The notes under the pieces were generated by a model that was not told the origin of the DNA, searched no databases, and saw only the letters and a program-made list of their open reading frames with translations. Both the position numbers and the translations under genes were made by a program. Shown here piece by piece: positions 44,421 to 54,045 of a stretch of 64,000 nt of DNA (positions are counted from its first letter, which is position 1; every line of letters starts with the position of its first letter). Origin of the DNA: Conchocele bisecta (taxonomy: Eukaryota > Mollusca > Bivalvia > Lucinida > Thyasiridae); contig CM055274.1 of the NCBI GenBank assembly GCA_029237695.1, forward strand, positions 16,791,505-16,855,504. The letters run 5' to 3'.

Positions 44421-45350
44421 CGGGTAAATTTGGCCTCATTTATTATCAAAGCGATATGTGGGGCATCCGTGTTCTATGAACACATTTTCTAGTTTTATGT
44501 TGCTCTTGAGGTTTTGTACGTCATTCCGTCCGTCCGTCAGTACGTCTCACCGTCCGTCCATGTACATTTACGTAAACAAATTTGTAAGAGGTTCTCCAAC
44601 ATGTAACTTCTTCAATATTACGCAATGGATTACTTCAATACTTGGACACTTGCATCACCTGAACATTTGGCCTTTGTTACCTTCGAAATGTCGCTGAAAC
44701 ACTTAATAATAGCTATTTTGTTACGTCAAAAAGTTTGTAAGAGTTTCTCCAACATGTAACATCTTCAATATTACGCGAATGATTGCTTCAATACTTGGAC
44801 ACTTGAATCACCTGAACATTTGTTACACACTCACGCCACCATTAACATGACCTTGACCTTTGTCACCTTCGAAATGTCGCTGAAACACTTGGCTATTTTG
44901 TTACGTCAAAAAGTTTGTAAGAGTTTCTCCAACATGTAATATCTTCAATATTACATGAAGGATTGCTTCAATACTTGGACACGTGAATCACCTGAACATT
45001 TGTCACACACTCGTACCACGTTAACACAACCTTGACCTTTGTCACCTTCGAAATTTGGCTGAAACACTTAGCCATTTTGTTATGTAAAAAAGCTTGTAAG
45101 AGTTTCTCCAACATGTAATATCTTCAATATTACGTGAAGGATTACTTTAATGTTTGGACAGTTCATTCGCCTGAACATGTGTGACACAATCACACCACCA
45201 ATGACATGACCTTGACCTTTGTGCCCTTCAATGGTGCTGAAACACTTAACTATTTTCTTACGTCAAAATGTTTGTAAGACTTTCTCAAATGACTTCTGAA
45301 ATTCGTGTAAACTTAAAATTTTCTTTTTTGACACACAATCTCTAGTTAGA
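44421..45350 (+). repeat. ~190 bp tandem repeats of the 20398-21000 family
   Basis: TTGTAAGAGTTTCTCCAAC recurs near 44582, 44737, 44916 and 45095, followed by ATGATTGCTTCAATACTTGG and ATGACCTTGACC. No gene. Confidence 0.7.
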
Positions 45351-45449
45351 GTCCAGTATGCCATGCAGGCATATCTGTGTTTTACAAATATAATTTCTAG
45401 TTTACTTTCCATTTATTTTGAGAGACATTCTGCTTTCCACCATACGCTA

Positions 45450-45683
45450 CACACAACAATTATCGTCTGCTGTTGCTTTTATATCTTGCCTCTTTTCTCA
45501 ATAAAAACATGGTTTGACAGCACTTCAGAATCGTTTCCAATGGAAATGATTCTGTAGTGCTGTCAATGAATGTTTTAATTTATTCTAAAGTGTTGGCAAA
45601 GCATGTTTTTGATGATAAAAATGGAAAATAGAACATAAACAGCAGACGACAAAAAATTAAGATAGCGGTGTAAGGGTTAAATA
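45450..45683. mobile_element. piggyBac-like MITE (left end degraded)
   Basis: The centre (ACATGGTTTGACAGCACTTC mirrored) and right end TAAGGG|TTAA match 25524-25729. The left TTAA/CCCTT end is not visible. Confidence 0.5.
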
Positions 45684-45894
45684 TCATTTGCAGAATATAT
45701 CACTGTTGGCATATTATAATGTTAATTAACAAAACTTTAAGTCAATCAAAAACTGTTATTAATTTAATGAATTTACAAGTTATTACCGGGTAAGTTATCT
45801 AATGTTTCTAAATAAATTTAACATTTACTGTAATTCCCTACTTCGCGTTGTGCTCCTGTGCTTCGCTTTGTGCCCGGTTGTAAAATAATGTAAA

Positions 45895-46104
45895 TGCTTT
45901 GATTTAATGACGGCACTGGCTCGATCACCTTGCATGTCGGGACCGACTATTTAAGTCCCCATCCGATAGGACTAGGCTAGCACGAAGTCGTCTTGCCTAA
46001 GGACACACCGAATCGACCATTCGCAGCGGTCGAGGTGGGAATCGAACCCGGGGTCTCCCGGTTCACAGTCCGACGCTCTACCTACTGAGCTAATCCGGCC
46101 ACCT
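45895..46104 (-). mobile_element. tRNA-derived SINE
   Basis: On the minus strand the head begins GGCCGGATTAGCTCAGTAGG and reads TCGGACTGTGAACCGG, with B box GGGTTCGATTCC. The loop shows GTG, as in tRNA-His. The body has GTCCTTAGGCAAGACGAC, a common invertebrate SINE motif. The long non-tRNA body rules out a plain tRNA gene. Confidence 0.7.
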
Positions 46105-46176
46105 CTAGCACAGTTGTCCCAATGAACCAGCCTTTTATACCCTTGATCATGCGCCTACTGATGAGCAGTGCCATCT

Positions 46177-46368
46177 GAATCAGCAACCAATAATTCCAGC
46201 ACAAAAATATTTACACAATTCCCTAACATTTCTCAACTTGGAAAAGTCGGAAAAACTTGGAAAAGTCGCGGGAATACTGGACGAGGCCTTCCGGCCTTCG
46301 TGGGAATACTGGACGAGGCCTTCCGGCCGTCGTCCAGTATTCCCGCGACTTTTCCAAGTTTATACCCC
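46177..46368. mobile_element. Rearranged MITE A/B cut by the Polinton-like element
   Basis: AATTCCAGCACAAAAATA is followed by a shortened MITE A and a rearranged palindrome B with a duplicated CTGGACGAGGCCTTCCGG. The sequence stops at TTTATACCCC; the expected continuation (GATAAATTCCAC) is missing and AGTAGTATAAAGG follows. This marks the insertion border. Confidence 0.6.
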
Positions 46369-46434
46369 AGTAGTATAAAGGGAGTCAAAATGATACCACC
46401 TACGGTGGCATCATTTCCACCCCTTTATACTACT
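46369..46434. repeat. Palindrome at the proposed left terminus
   Basis: AGTAGTATAAAGGG is mirrored by CCCCTTTATACTACT with an inner CCACCTACGGTGG hairpin. Next to it, CCACCACCCC..GAAAAACC followed by AAAATTGGT is repeated twice (46435-46512). Polintons start with AG inside long inverted repeats, so this may be the element end. Confidence 0.4.
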
Positions 46435-46603
46435 CCCACCACCCCCGAAAAACCAAAAATTGGTTAACGAGGAAATTGTTCCCACCACCCCGAAAAATCC
46501 AAAATTGGTGTCATAAATACAACATGTTGTTTTCACGTCCAATTGAACAGATAAAACGATAGTCTTAAAAAGGATTTATTTTTGTCTCGTTGTCATAAAT
46601 ACA

Positions 46604-46960
46604 TCATGTTTTTTCGACAGTAAATTTATGAATTTCTTCTAATAAGTTTCGATTTAAATGCGTCCTCACGCAATAGTTTATATTCCAACACCCATTTTTC
46701 TCCTCCAATATAGCTAATTTATTTCGCAGATCAGCAACTAATTCTACCAGCTCTAGTCTACCACGTTCACCTGTAGCCACCTGACAGTGTAGTTGCTTAT
46801 GTCTACAAAGAGTTTGGGCACTAATGAATTTACAAGGGCATCTGGGCATTGAAATTGCGGGGGGACACAAGGAATTTTTCTACGTCTCGCTAGATGCCTT
46901 CGTAGATATTCTTTACGCGTAAACGTCTTACAACAAGTCTCACACTCCCATTATATATGT
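46604..46960 (-). pseudogene. Zinc-finger protein of the Polinton-like element, frame-broken
   Basis: On the minus strand a first finger (CETCCKTFTRKEYLRRH) and a second (CPCKFISAQTLCRHKQLHC) lie in different frames, so at least one indel separates them. A stop precedes the first. The C-terminal part has a leucine-rich helix (LELVELVADLRNKLAILEE) likely to be a coiled coil. It is transcribed away from the polymerase gene across a shared ~100 bp region in which CCAATTGAACAGATAAA occurs both at 46540 and 47018. Function unknown; DNA binding is inferred. Confidence 0.5.
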
Positions 46961-47066
46961 ATATGTTTATGTTTGTATTCAATTAGAAGTGAAAAAAACA
47001 TAATGTTTTCAAGACCAATTGAACAGATAAATTTCATAGGTTATACAAAAGTATATTACAGAAAAT
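46961..47066. promoter_or_regulatory. Divergent intergenic region of the Polinton-like element
   Basis: AT-rich DNA between the minus-strand zinc-finger gene and the polymerase gene. ATGTTTTCAAGACC followed by AATTGAACAGATAAA has a near-copy at 46530-46558. A repeated motif beside two genes suggests shared promoter elements. Confidence 0.3.
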
Positions 47067-50000
47067 ATGATAACGTCAGAAACTAGAGCAGAAATAGAAA
47101 GTTTGAGAAGAGAAGCCGAATCTCTAGGGATAACTTATAGTAAACGGTTGAGAGTTAGGGGGTTGACAAATCTTATAAACACAAAGAATGAGGCGTTTAT
47201 GAAGCGGTTTACCCGCGCCCACAAACGAGGAGCCTTTAAAGATATATCCAAAGCGGAGGAATAGGTAACAGAATTCAAAAAGAAAGTATTGCGGGGTTAA
47301 GGGCTAGTGTAATCAAACCTTCAAGCACAAATAATTTGTCCCAAATTAGACGCCAAAATAATAATAAGAAAAAATCTATCGTTAGCGCGATAGTGGAAAA
47401 AGGTGAAGAAATATTGGGGGCTCACGATGAAACATTGGAAAAGGTAGAAAATGGAAGACGGGTAGTTACATTATCCTTTCGTAAAAACATTAACATTAAC
47501 GAGTCTGAACGCATGTCTGATAAACTCGCTCCGTATCTAACAACCAATTTTTATTTGAGATATTCATATTCTTACAAGCTAGAACATATGGAGGAAATTA
47601 AAAATGGAAAACCTAAAACTATAATATTTCACAAAAATCTCGGTGGTAGCGAACCACTATCATCAATGAAAACCGTTAAAAAATGGCTGTCAGATAAGGA
47701 GCAAACACGAATAATGTCCGATAAAATAGACAGACACCAAATACAAAGTGGAAGTTTGTAAGATGGGTAGAGGTTTTTGTAAAGCTAATACAGGGTAGTA
47801 GGGGAATAGATTTGGGACTACAATCCAAAGAAGCAGCAGGAGGAGAACTTCCAGAATGGTTGAGGAATAGAAAAGGTATGTATTCTTTAGATAAGTATAA
47901 TGACGATCTTTGTCTGTTCAGGTGTCTAGCTATGCACCTTGATAAAAAGATCAGACCAGACAGATGTACAGAAAAGGCGAAAGAACTTAGTAAGCAATAT
48001 TTCGGTAGTAATGTGGTTTCACCAATTTCTTTTTCAGATCTGAAAAAGGTTTGAAGAGTTTTTTAAAATCGGTATAGAAGTATATCAACCCACTGAATGT
48101 AATGTATGGTGGTTGAAAAAGGTACCAGCGCACTATAAGGTAATAGGTAATAAACCAATGACAATAGGACTGTTTAATAATCACGCATTTCTGATAAAAA
48201 ACCTTAAAAAACCTATCTAAAATTTACGCCTGCGATAATTGCAAGCAGAAATTCACGAGCGAGTAATATGAAGAGACACGGACCAACATGTATGAGAGGT
48301 GAGACAAAAGTAATATGTGATGGTAATTATTTAGAGCGCCCAAACCGCGTTCGTCGATTCGAGAAAGCGTTTTACCCAAAAGGTTCTAACAGTTATGGGG
48401 CGATCGATTGGATGTATTCTGTGGAAAAGCGGAGGGAATTCACATTCACCACGAACAGTGCGGACACGGAGGTGAAAGATGGATTTTAGGAGCTCGGTAG
48501 ATGGATACTGTCCAGAAACCAATACCGTATATCAATATCACGGCTGTTACTGGCACGGGTGTGAGATTCATGCAAAGCATAGAAAAGAAAAGAAGCGCAT
48601 CCACTATGAGAAGAGATAAAGTTATTAGAAAAAGCAAAGAATTCAACCTAGTAGTTATGTGGGAATGCGAATTTCAAAGAACGGGTAAAGATATAAAGAT
48701 CGGTTGTGACACTACTCTTTATGCATATCAGATAGTATTACGATTTTGAGGCGTATCTCAGCCAGAAGTTGAAACTACGGTAATAGTTTAGAGTACGAAG
48801 CTGAGCACGTTCCGGCAAGCGTTAGTATAGGAGATAATTTCTCAGGAACAGTAACTCATATTTGTGATAAAGATCCCGCAAAACTTATAGAAAAATTCGT
48901 AGAAGATTTGAAAGTCAGGGGAAAAGCTATAAGAGAAGAATGTGGTCAAGATAGGTTTAATACAGAACATTTACGTAAAAACCAAATCGCCAAGATCGAA
49001 CAGTGGATAGAGCAAGTACCGGTTATAGGTTTTAACAGCAGTAAGTACGATATAAACTTAATAAAGAAATACCTAGTAGGCGAACTGGCATCAACAACAA
49101 AGAAAGTAATGGTCGGAAAACGTGCAAACGCAACAATATTTCTATTTACTCCAGAGTTTTAGATTTCTTGATGTAATACTTTATCTAGGACCCGGTGTAA
49201 GTTACGATAGTTGGATAAAAGCCTACGAATGCAAAGGACAGAAATCTTTCTTTCCTTATGAGTGGTTCGATTCTCCAGACAAAACTGGATTACCCAGGAC
49301 TATCGGATATAGAGAATTGGTATTCCATAACTATCTGGGAAAAATGTTAATAGACGAAACAGAATTAAGTAAATGTCGTAGAATTTTCGAAGAAGAAAAG
49401 AATATGAAAACTTTCAGAGATTGGTTGAAATATTATATCGATTTAGATGTAGCACCGTTCCTAGAAGCGGTGGAAAAAATGTGTGAATTTTATAAACACA
49501 GAGGTGTGGATGTTTTCAAAGATGCGGTAACACTACTGGAGTAGCTATACAATATTTATTGAGAGGAACCATTAAAGAACAAAAATCTTCAAAGACGATT
49601 ATACCGGAGGATAGCTCTATATGCACCAAAAGAAAGAAACATACGAAATGATGAAGGACGCTCTAGTTGGCGGTCCATCAATAGTATTTACACGATATGC
49701 AGAAGCTGGTGTTTCAAATATTAGATCTAATTCCTCAAATGAAATTAACAAACCTTGCAAGGCTGTTTTGGGTACGATGCAAACGCGTTATATTTATCTA
49801 CGTTAAATAAAGAGATGCCGTGTGGGAGAGAAACTATACACCATATAGATACCCCACATAACCCTAAATTTATTAAAAAGTTTTGTAAAAGAGTTTTATC
49901 TGGAGACTGGTTTGGGTTTGCGGAGGTGGATATAGAAGTTCCACACAACTTAAAACATAAGTTTTCTGAAATGTCCCCAATATTTATAAACAGAGAAGTA

Positions 50001-51051
50001 GAGGTTGATGAAGTTCCCACACACATGTTAAAATATTTGGAAGATACCGGAAGAACTAGAGGAAATGGAAGAAAATTGGTGGGATCTATGACCGCCACTA
50101 AAGTACCGGTATTGCTGTACGCGCCACTGTTGAAATGGTATTTAAAACACGGCCTAGAAATAACTGGAGTTCATCGTGTTATAGATTATATTAGTGGAAA
50201 ACCATTCGAATGGTTCGCAAAAGAAGTTACAGCCGCAAGACGAACAGGCGATGTAGAACCAAATAAGAAACCAGTAGCCGACATAATGAAATTATTAGGA
50301 AACTCGTGTTGTGGAAAAATGATAGAGGCAACGGAGAGACATTTAAATACGACATATACACAAAACGAAACCTGTGTTGACAAAGCATTAAGATCTGCAT
50401 TCTTTGACGATTTGGAAGAGATAGGAGATGCGTACGAAATATCTTCAAGAAAACCCAAGGTGTGCGGTAAAGAGACCATTCCATTGTGGAATAGCGGTTT
50501 ATCAACTAGCTAAATTGAGAATGTTGGAATTTTACTACGAATTTCTAGATAAATACGTAAAAAGAGAAGACTTTGAATTAATACAGATGGATACAGATAG
50601 TATGTATATAGGAGTTAGTGGAAAAACGATAGAGGAATTGATTAGACCTAACTTACTAGACGAGTTTGAAAAAGAAAAAAATAAATGGTTGGCTTGGGAT
50701 AAATGGAGCGAAAGAGAGCCAGGACTTTTCAAAATGGAATTCAGCGGAGATAGGGCAGATCCGTTATCTAGTAAGTGTTATTTTATAGAAAAATTTAATT
50801 CTATTAATAAAAACTCTGCGAAAGGAATGTCCAAGAGAACTAACAATTTAAATTGGGATAGATATAAACGAGTACTAAGTGAAACTACAGAAGATGGAAA
50901 ACACATTATAGATGTAGCACAAAATAGAGGATTTAAAATGAAAGACGGCGTTATGAAAACGTACTGTCAACAAAAATTAGGACTCTCGGCATACTACGAT
51001 AAAAGACGCGTGTTACCAGACGGAATACATACAGAACCTCTATTGATTTAA
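47067..51051 (+). pseudogene. Protein-primed family B DNA polymerase, ~15 frame breaks
   Basis: The enzyme would replicate the element from a terminal protein. Segments in order: basic N-terminus (47067-47761); a 'DDLCLFRC' stretch (~47900) and 'NNHAFLI' (~48180), together OTU-like in spacing; half-fingers CDNC (48230) and H-x4-C (48275); 'VDGYCPETNTVY' and 'YHGCYWHGC' (48497-48560); WECEF (48660); Exo I YDFEAYL (48745); Exo II NSSKYDIN (49040); FLDVI and PYEW (49150-49260); Exo III YYIDLDVAPF (49430); motif A YDANALYL (49775); motif B KLLGNSCCGK (50290); motif C DTDSMYI (50588); KGMSKR (50820); C-terminus to 51051. All catalytic motifs are present. Frame changes lie near 47260, 47735, 48050, 48220, 48260, 48440, 48495, 48615, 48745, 48775, 49155, 49535, 49630, 49765 and 50455, about half gains and half losses. 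I saw no stop that is not explained by a frame change. A-rich coding strand. Confidence 0.85.
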
Positions 51052-52054
51052 GTAATCGGGGGTAACTGGGTGTCAGAAGGCACCGCAAGAAGTTCTTCGC
51101 GAACAAAACCGCGAGATGGCCCATCAGCCAAATAATAGAGCACGGGCTCATCGGGTTTGGTAATAGAGCGATCCAGATGATATACATTCATTGACCACAC
51201 GGGATCAGTCGCGCGGCGGCTGCCACCTTCAAGCTCTCCCGGTTGATAGAGGTACCGGACGTCAATATCTGATGGAAGCCGTTGCTCCTCTAAACCAACG
51301 GGTCGCCCGCGCGAGACGGCAGAAGGCTCGCTCGTAACCCTTTTAAACTTGATAGCATCTACAGGCTTCTTACCTATCAATCTGGTCACCTCTCCGTTCA
51401 GTGCGGAGACCACGGCGGGCAGTCTGGCCACCCACTCGGTCGATCGCGAATGAGGGTCTACAAGTTCTTTGGCGTATTGGTGTCCGAACAGTCTCTCAGC
51501 CAGGGTTCGATTGAAGCGCTCCACGATCCCCTGGTCCCGGTGGATATTGACGCGGCCGCGTCTGATAGAAACTTCGTGCTTAGACAATAGATGAGAGACC
51601 GCGCCCATGAACTCGCGGCCGGGATCGACCTGGAGAAGATTCGGCCATTTGAGAGGACTCTTATATATTCGGGAAAGAGCCTCGGCCACTTCCTTAGATT
51701 CTTTAGTGGCCAACGGCTCAGCCCCCTTATAACGACTCGCTACGTCAACGATTGTCAGTGCGTACTTGTACGTCTTGCGACCGACGCGATCGTGAGGTAG
51801 AAACAGGAGGTCCGCTTGGTGAACTTGGTTCGGCACGGCACGTCGAATTTCTTTCGGCGCGGAATATGTGAGGCGCGGGAAATAGATCTGCCAGATGGCC
51901 TGCTTCTTGAGCCATTCCTTGACAGCGTTTTCTGAAACCTTGGTCGCCGCCGCGAGGTTCTTGATGGCCGCGAGTCCCTTCCAGTACCGCGTGGGCTATA
52001 GTATGTATTCGACAGCTTGCGCGTTAGTTTGGTATCAAGTTTGCGCGTGTTCAT
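51048..52054 (-). pseudogene. Polinton-type retroviral integrase, one frame break
   Basis: It inserts element DNA into the host genome. The main 262-residue frame (51836 to 51048) carries the DDE triad in an RNase H fold: D9 in VHQADLLFLPHD, D71 in VDPGREF and E106 in GIVERFNRTLAERLF, spacing DD34E. The N-terminal part starts at ATG 52052-52054, has YYSPRG and, past a break near 51988, WLKKQAIWQIY, a helix-turn-helix-like region. The C-terminus ends with FVREELLAV, typical of the tail. Its stop overlaps the polymerase stop by 4 bp, tail to tail. Visibly more GC-rich than the polymerase. Confidence 0.85.
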
Positions 52055-52401
52055 CGTATGCGAAGTATTCTAATATATCGGACAATCTCCAACATGCCCT
52101 CGCCAGTTCGTCGGTAACTGCGTCGTTTATAATAAACCTTTGTTGGAAGTTTCGCTGCAGCCCCAATCGCGTTTGGGTTGGAACAGGAGAGGGGAATCTA
52201 ATTCATTCAATCTCGATTGGGAGTCAATCCCCCAGGATTTGTGGAGGAATCTAACATCCGCTTTGCGAAAAGGGTGGCCGCTTTTTCGTCCTCGCGCCAC
52301 GTCTCGAGAGAATCTCGGGCCAGACGAATCATGCTCTTTGCACCAGGTAAACGATGTTTTTGGGCAGTGTAGATACATCGATCATAGCGTCATAAAGTTC
52401 G
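52026..52401 (-). pseudogene. Unidentified coding stretch upstream of the integrase
   Basis: On the minus strand three frames in turn are coding-like: IDVSTLPKNIVYLVQ, MIRLARDSLETWREDEKAA with LFAKRMLDSS, and FIINDAVTDELARACWRLS with ILEYFAYDE. The last overlaps the integrase ATG by about 30 bp. The first two meet at an ATGA overlap. They could be one broken gene or two short ones. No domain recognised; it runs into the gap. Confidence 0.4.
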
Positions 52402-52901
52402 NNNNNNNNNNNNNNNNNNNNNNNNNNNNNNNNNNNNNNNNNNNNNNNNNNNNNNNNNNNNNNNNNNNNNNNNNNNNNNNNNNNNNNNNNNNNNNNNNNN
52501 NNNNNNNNNNNNNNNNNNNNNNNNNNNNNNNNNNNNNNNNNNNNNNNNNNNNNNNNNNNNNNNNNNNNNNNNNNNNNNNNNNNNNNNNNNNNNNNNNNNN
52601 NNNNNNNNNNNNNNNNNNNNNNNNNNNNNNNNNNNNNNNNNNNNNNNNNNNNNNNNNNNNNNNNNNNNNNNNNNNNNNNNNNNNNNNNNNNNNNNNNNNN
52701 NNNNNNNNNNNNNNNNNNNNNNNNNNNNNNNNNNNNNNNNNNNNNNNNNNNNNNNNNNNNNNNNNNNNNNNNNNNNNNNNNNNNNNNNNNNNNNNNNNNN
52801 NNNNNNNNNNNNNNNNNNNNNNNNNNNNNNNNNNNNNNNNNNNNNNNNNNNNNNNNNNNNNNNNNNNNNNNNNNNNNNNNNNNNNNNNNNNNNNNNNNNN
52901 N
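52402..52901. other. Assembly gap, exactly 500 N
   Basis: A round-number gap is normally a placeholder of unknown true length. It falls inside the Polinton-like element, so missing genes could lie here, and contig orientation beyond it is uncertain. Confidence 0.95.
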
Positions 52902-53085
52902 ATAAGTAAACAAGAATTCCGCGGAATCAAATGCCTCGCCTTGTCCCGCCTTGACCTCGAGCCTGGGCCCGAAAGCAATTTTCACTGGCCCGAACATATT
53001 ATACAATTATTGACTAATGAGCCATAGAATATTAGATTATATTTTATGGCTCACTAGTCAATAATTGTTTTATTATATGATAATA
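52902..53085. repeat. Palindrome after the gap
   Basis: CAATTATTGACTAATGAGCC (53003) is mirrored by GGCTCACTAGTCAATAATTG (53047) with outer ATATTATA/TATTATAT arms. The preceding 100 bp is open on the minus strand (MFGPVKIAFGPRLEVKAG) without recognisable content. Whether it belongs to the element before the gap is unknown. Confidence 0.5.
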
Positions 53086-53124
53086 GTCTGTATATAGCAC
53101 TTACGACCTTATGCTACTGACAAA

Positions 53125-53215
53125 AATTGAAAAAGAATTTGAAGAAAAAAAAATGAAAAAAAAAATGGAAAAAAAAAAATAAAAAAAAAGTTTAAAAATT
53201 AAAAATAATAATGCT
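53125..53215 (+). repeat. A-rich tract
   Basis: Long A runs with scattered G, T and TG, ending in AAAATTAAAAATAATAATG. It could be the worn poly-A end of a retroelement, but no upstream body is visible. Confidence 0.5.
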
Positions 53216-53429
53216 TGCTACTGGAGCCCAGAATTTGTTTTTAATAGTCCTATATTTATCTACATATATCTGCACAGGTCCACATAATGCCACAATATTT
53301 TCAACACAGTTTACGGAAATGTAATATCCAATGTAGTAATTTACCTGTATAAATTACCTGTGGTCCGACTGGTCAAGACTGGACATTTGCACATGCTAGC
53401 ACATGCACAGGTGAATGGTTCTCCCAGTC

Positions 53430-54045
53430 TCTATTGTTCTCTCTACAGGTAAGGTGTGACAGAGCACATGAGAAAAGGTTGTACAGAGCAGACGAGAAAA
53501 CGGGTGTTCATGCATTATTGTCCAGTTTGTAGTGCGCAAAACAAAAAAGGGAGATAACTCAAAAATTAGCTACGCAAGAGTTGTCATTCTTGTGCACAAC
53601 ACACTTTCGGTTCGTGGTCTAATTGAATGTGTGAAGTTTCTAAAAATATTCCAAATGGTGGTCGAGTTATGGTCAATCAGTGCGTGAAACAAAAAAGGGA
53701 GGGATAATAAAAAATTATGCTATGCAAGGAGTCATTCTTGTGCGCGACACACCTTCGGGTCTGGTCTATGCATGTGTGAAGTTTCAGAATATTCCAAAGG
53801 GTGGTGGAGTTATGCTCCGGACACGAAATCATGCGAGAAACAAAAAAGGGAGATAACTATAGCTAGCAAGATTGTCATTCTTGTGCGCGACACACCTTCG
53901 GGTCGTGGCCTATGCATGTGTGAAGTTTCATGAAAATATTCCAAAGGGTGTTCGAGTTATGCTCCAGACAAGAAGTGTCTGCGGCGGACGCGGACGCGGC
54001 CCGCTGTCAAATCCATAGTATCCCCCGACGGAGTCCGGGGGATAC
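53430..54045 (+). mobile_element. Hairpin-ended tandem element
   Basis: Three ~150 bp monomers (CATTCTTGTGCGCGACACACC, given as CATTCTTGTGCGCG + ACACACC; ATGTGTGAAGTTTC; AAAAAAGGGAGATAAC) lead to a GGACGCGGACGCGG tract. The terminal hairpin TATCCCCCG/CCGGGGGATA is at 54019-54044. Confidence 0.65.

Larger units (their letters stand above)
46369..52401. mobile_element. Polinton/adintovirus-like element (partial, enters gap)
   Basis: The segment carries a protein-primed family B DNA polymerase, a retroviral-type integrase, a zinc-finger gene and an unidentified coding stretch. That pairing defines Polintons (Mavericks) and the related adintoviruses. The left border is proposed at 46369, where MITE B is interrupted and AG begins. 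The right side is lost in the 500 N gap. Capsid, penton, packaging ATPase and protease genes, expected in a 15-20 kb element, are not present on this side. Whether they lie in the gap or are deleted cannot be told. Confidence 0.8.

Noticed and set aside
46022..46102. Stand-alone tRNA-His gene on the minus strand
   Set aside because: The tRNA-like head is fused to a ~120 bp SINE body with a typical GTCCTTAGGCAAGAC motif, so it is a SINE head.
52140..53027. 295-codon frame spanning the N gap
   Set aside because: Most of it is N; the flanking sequence codes better on the minus strand.
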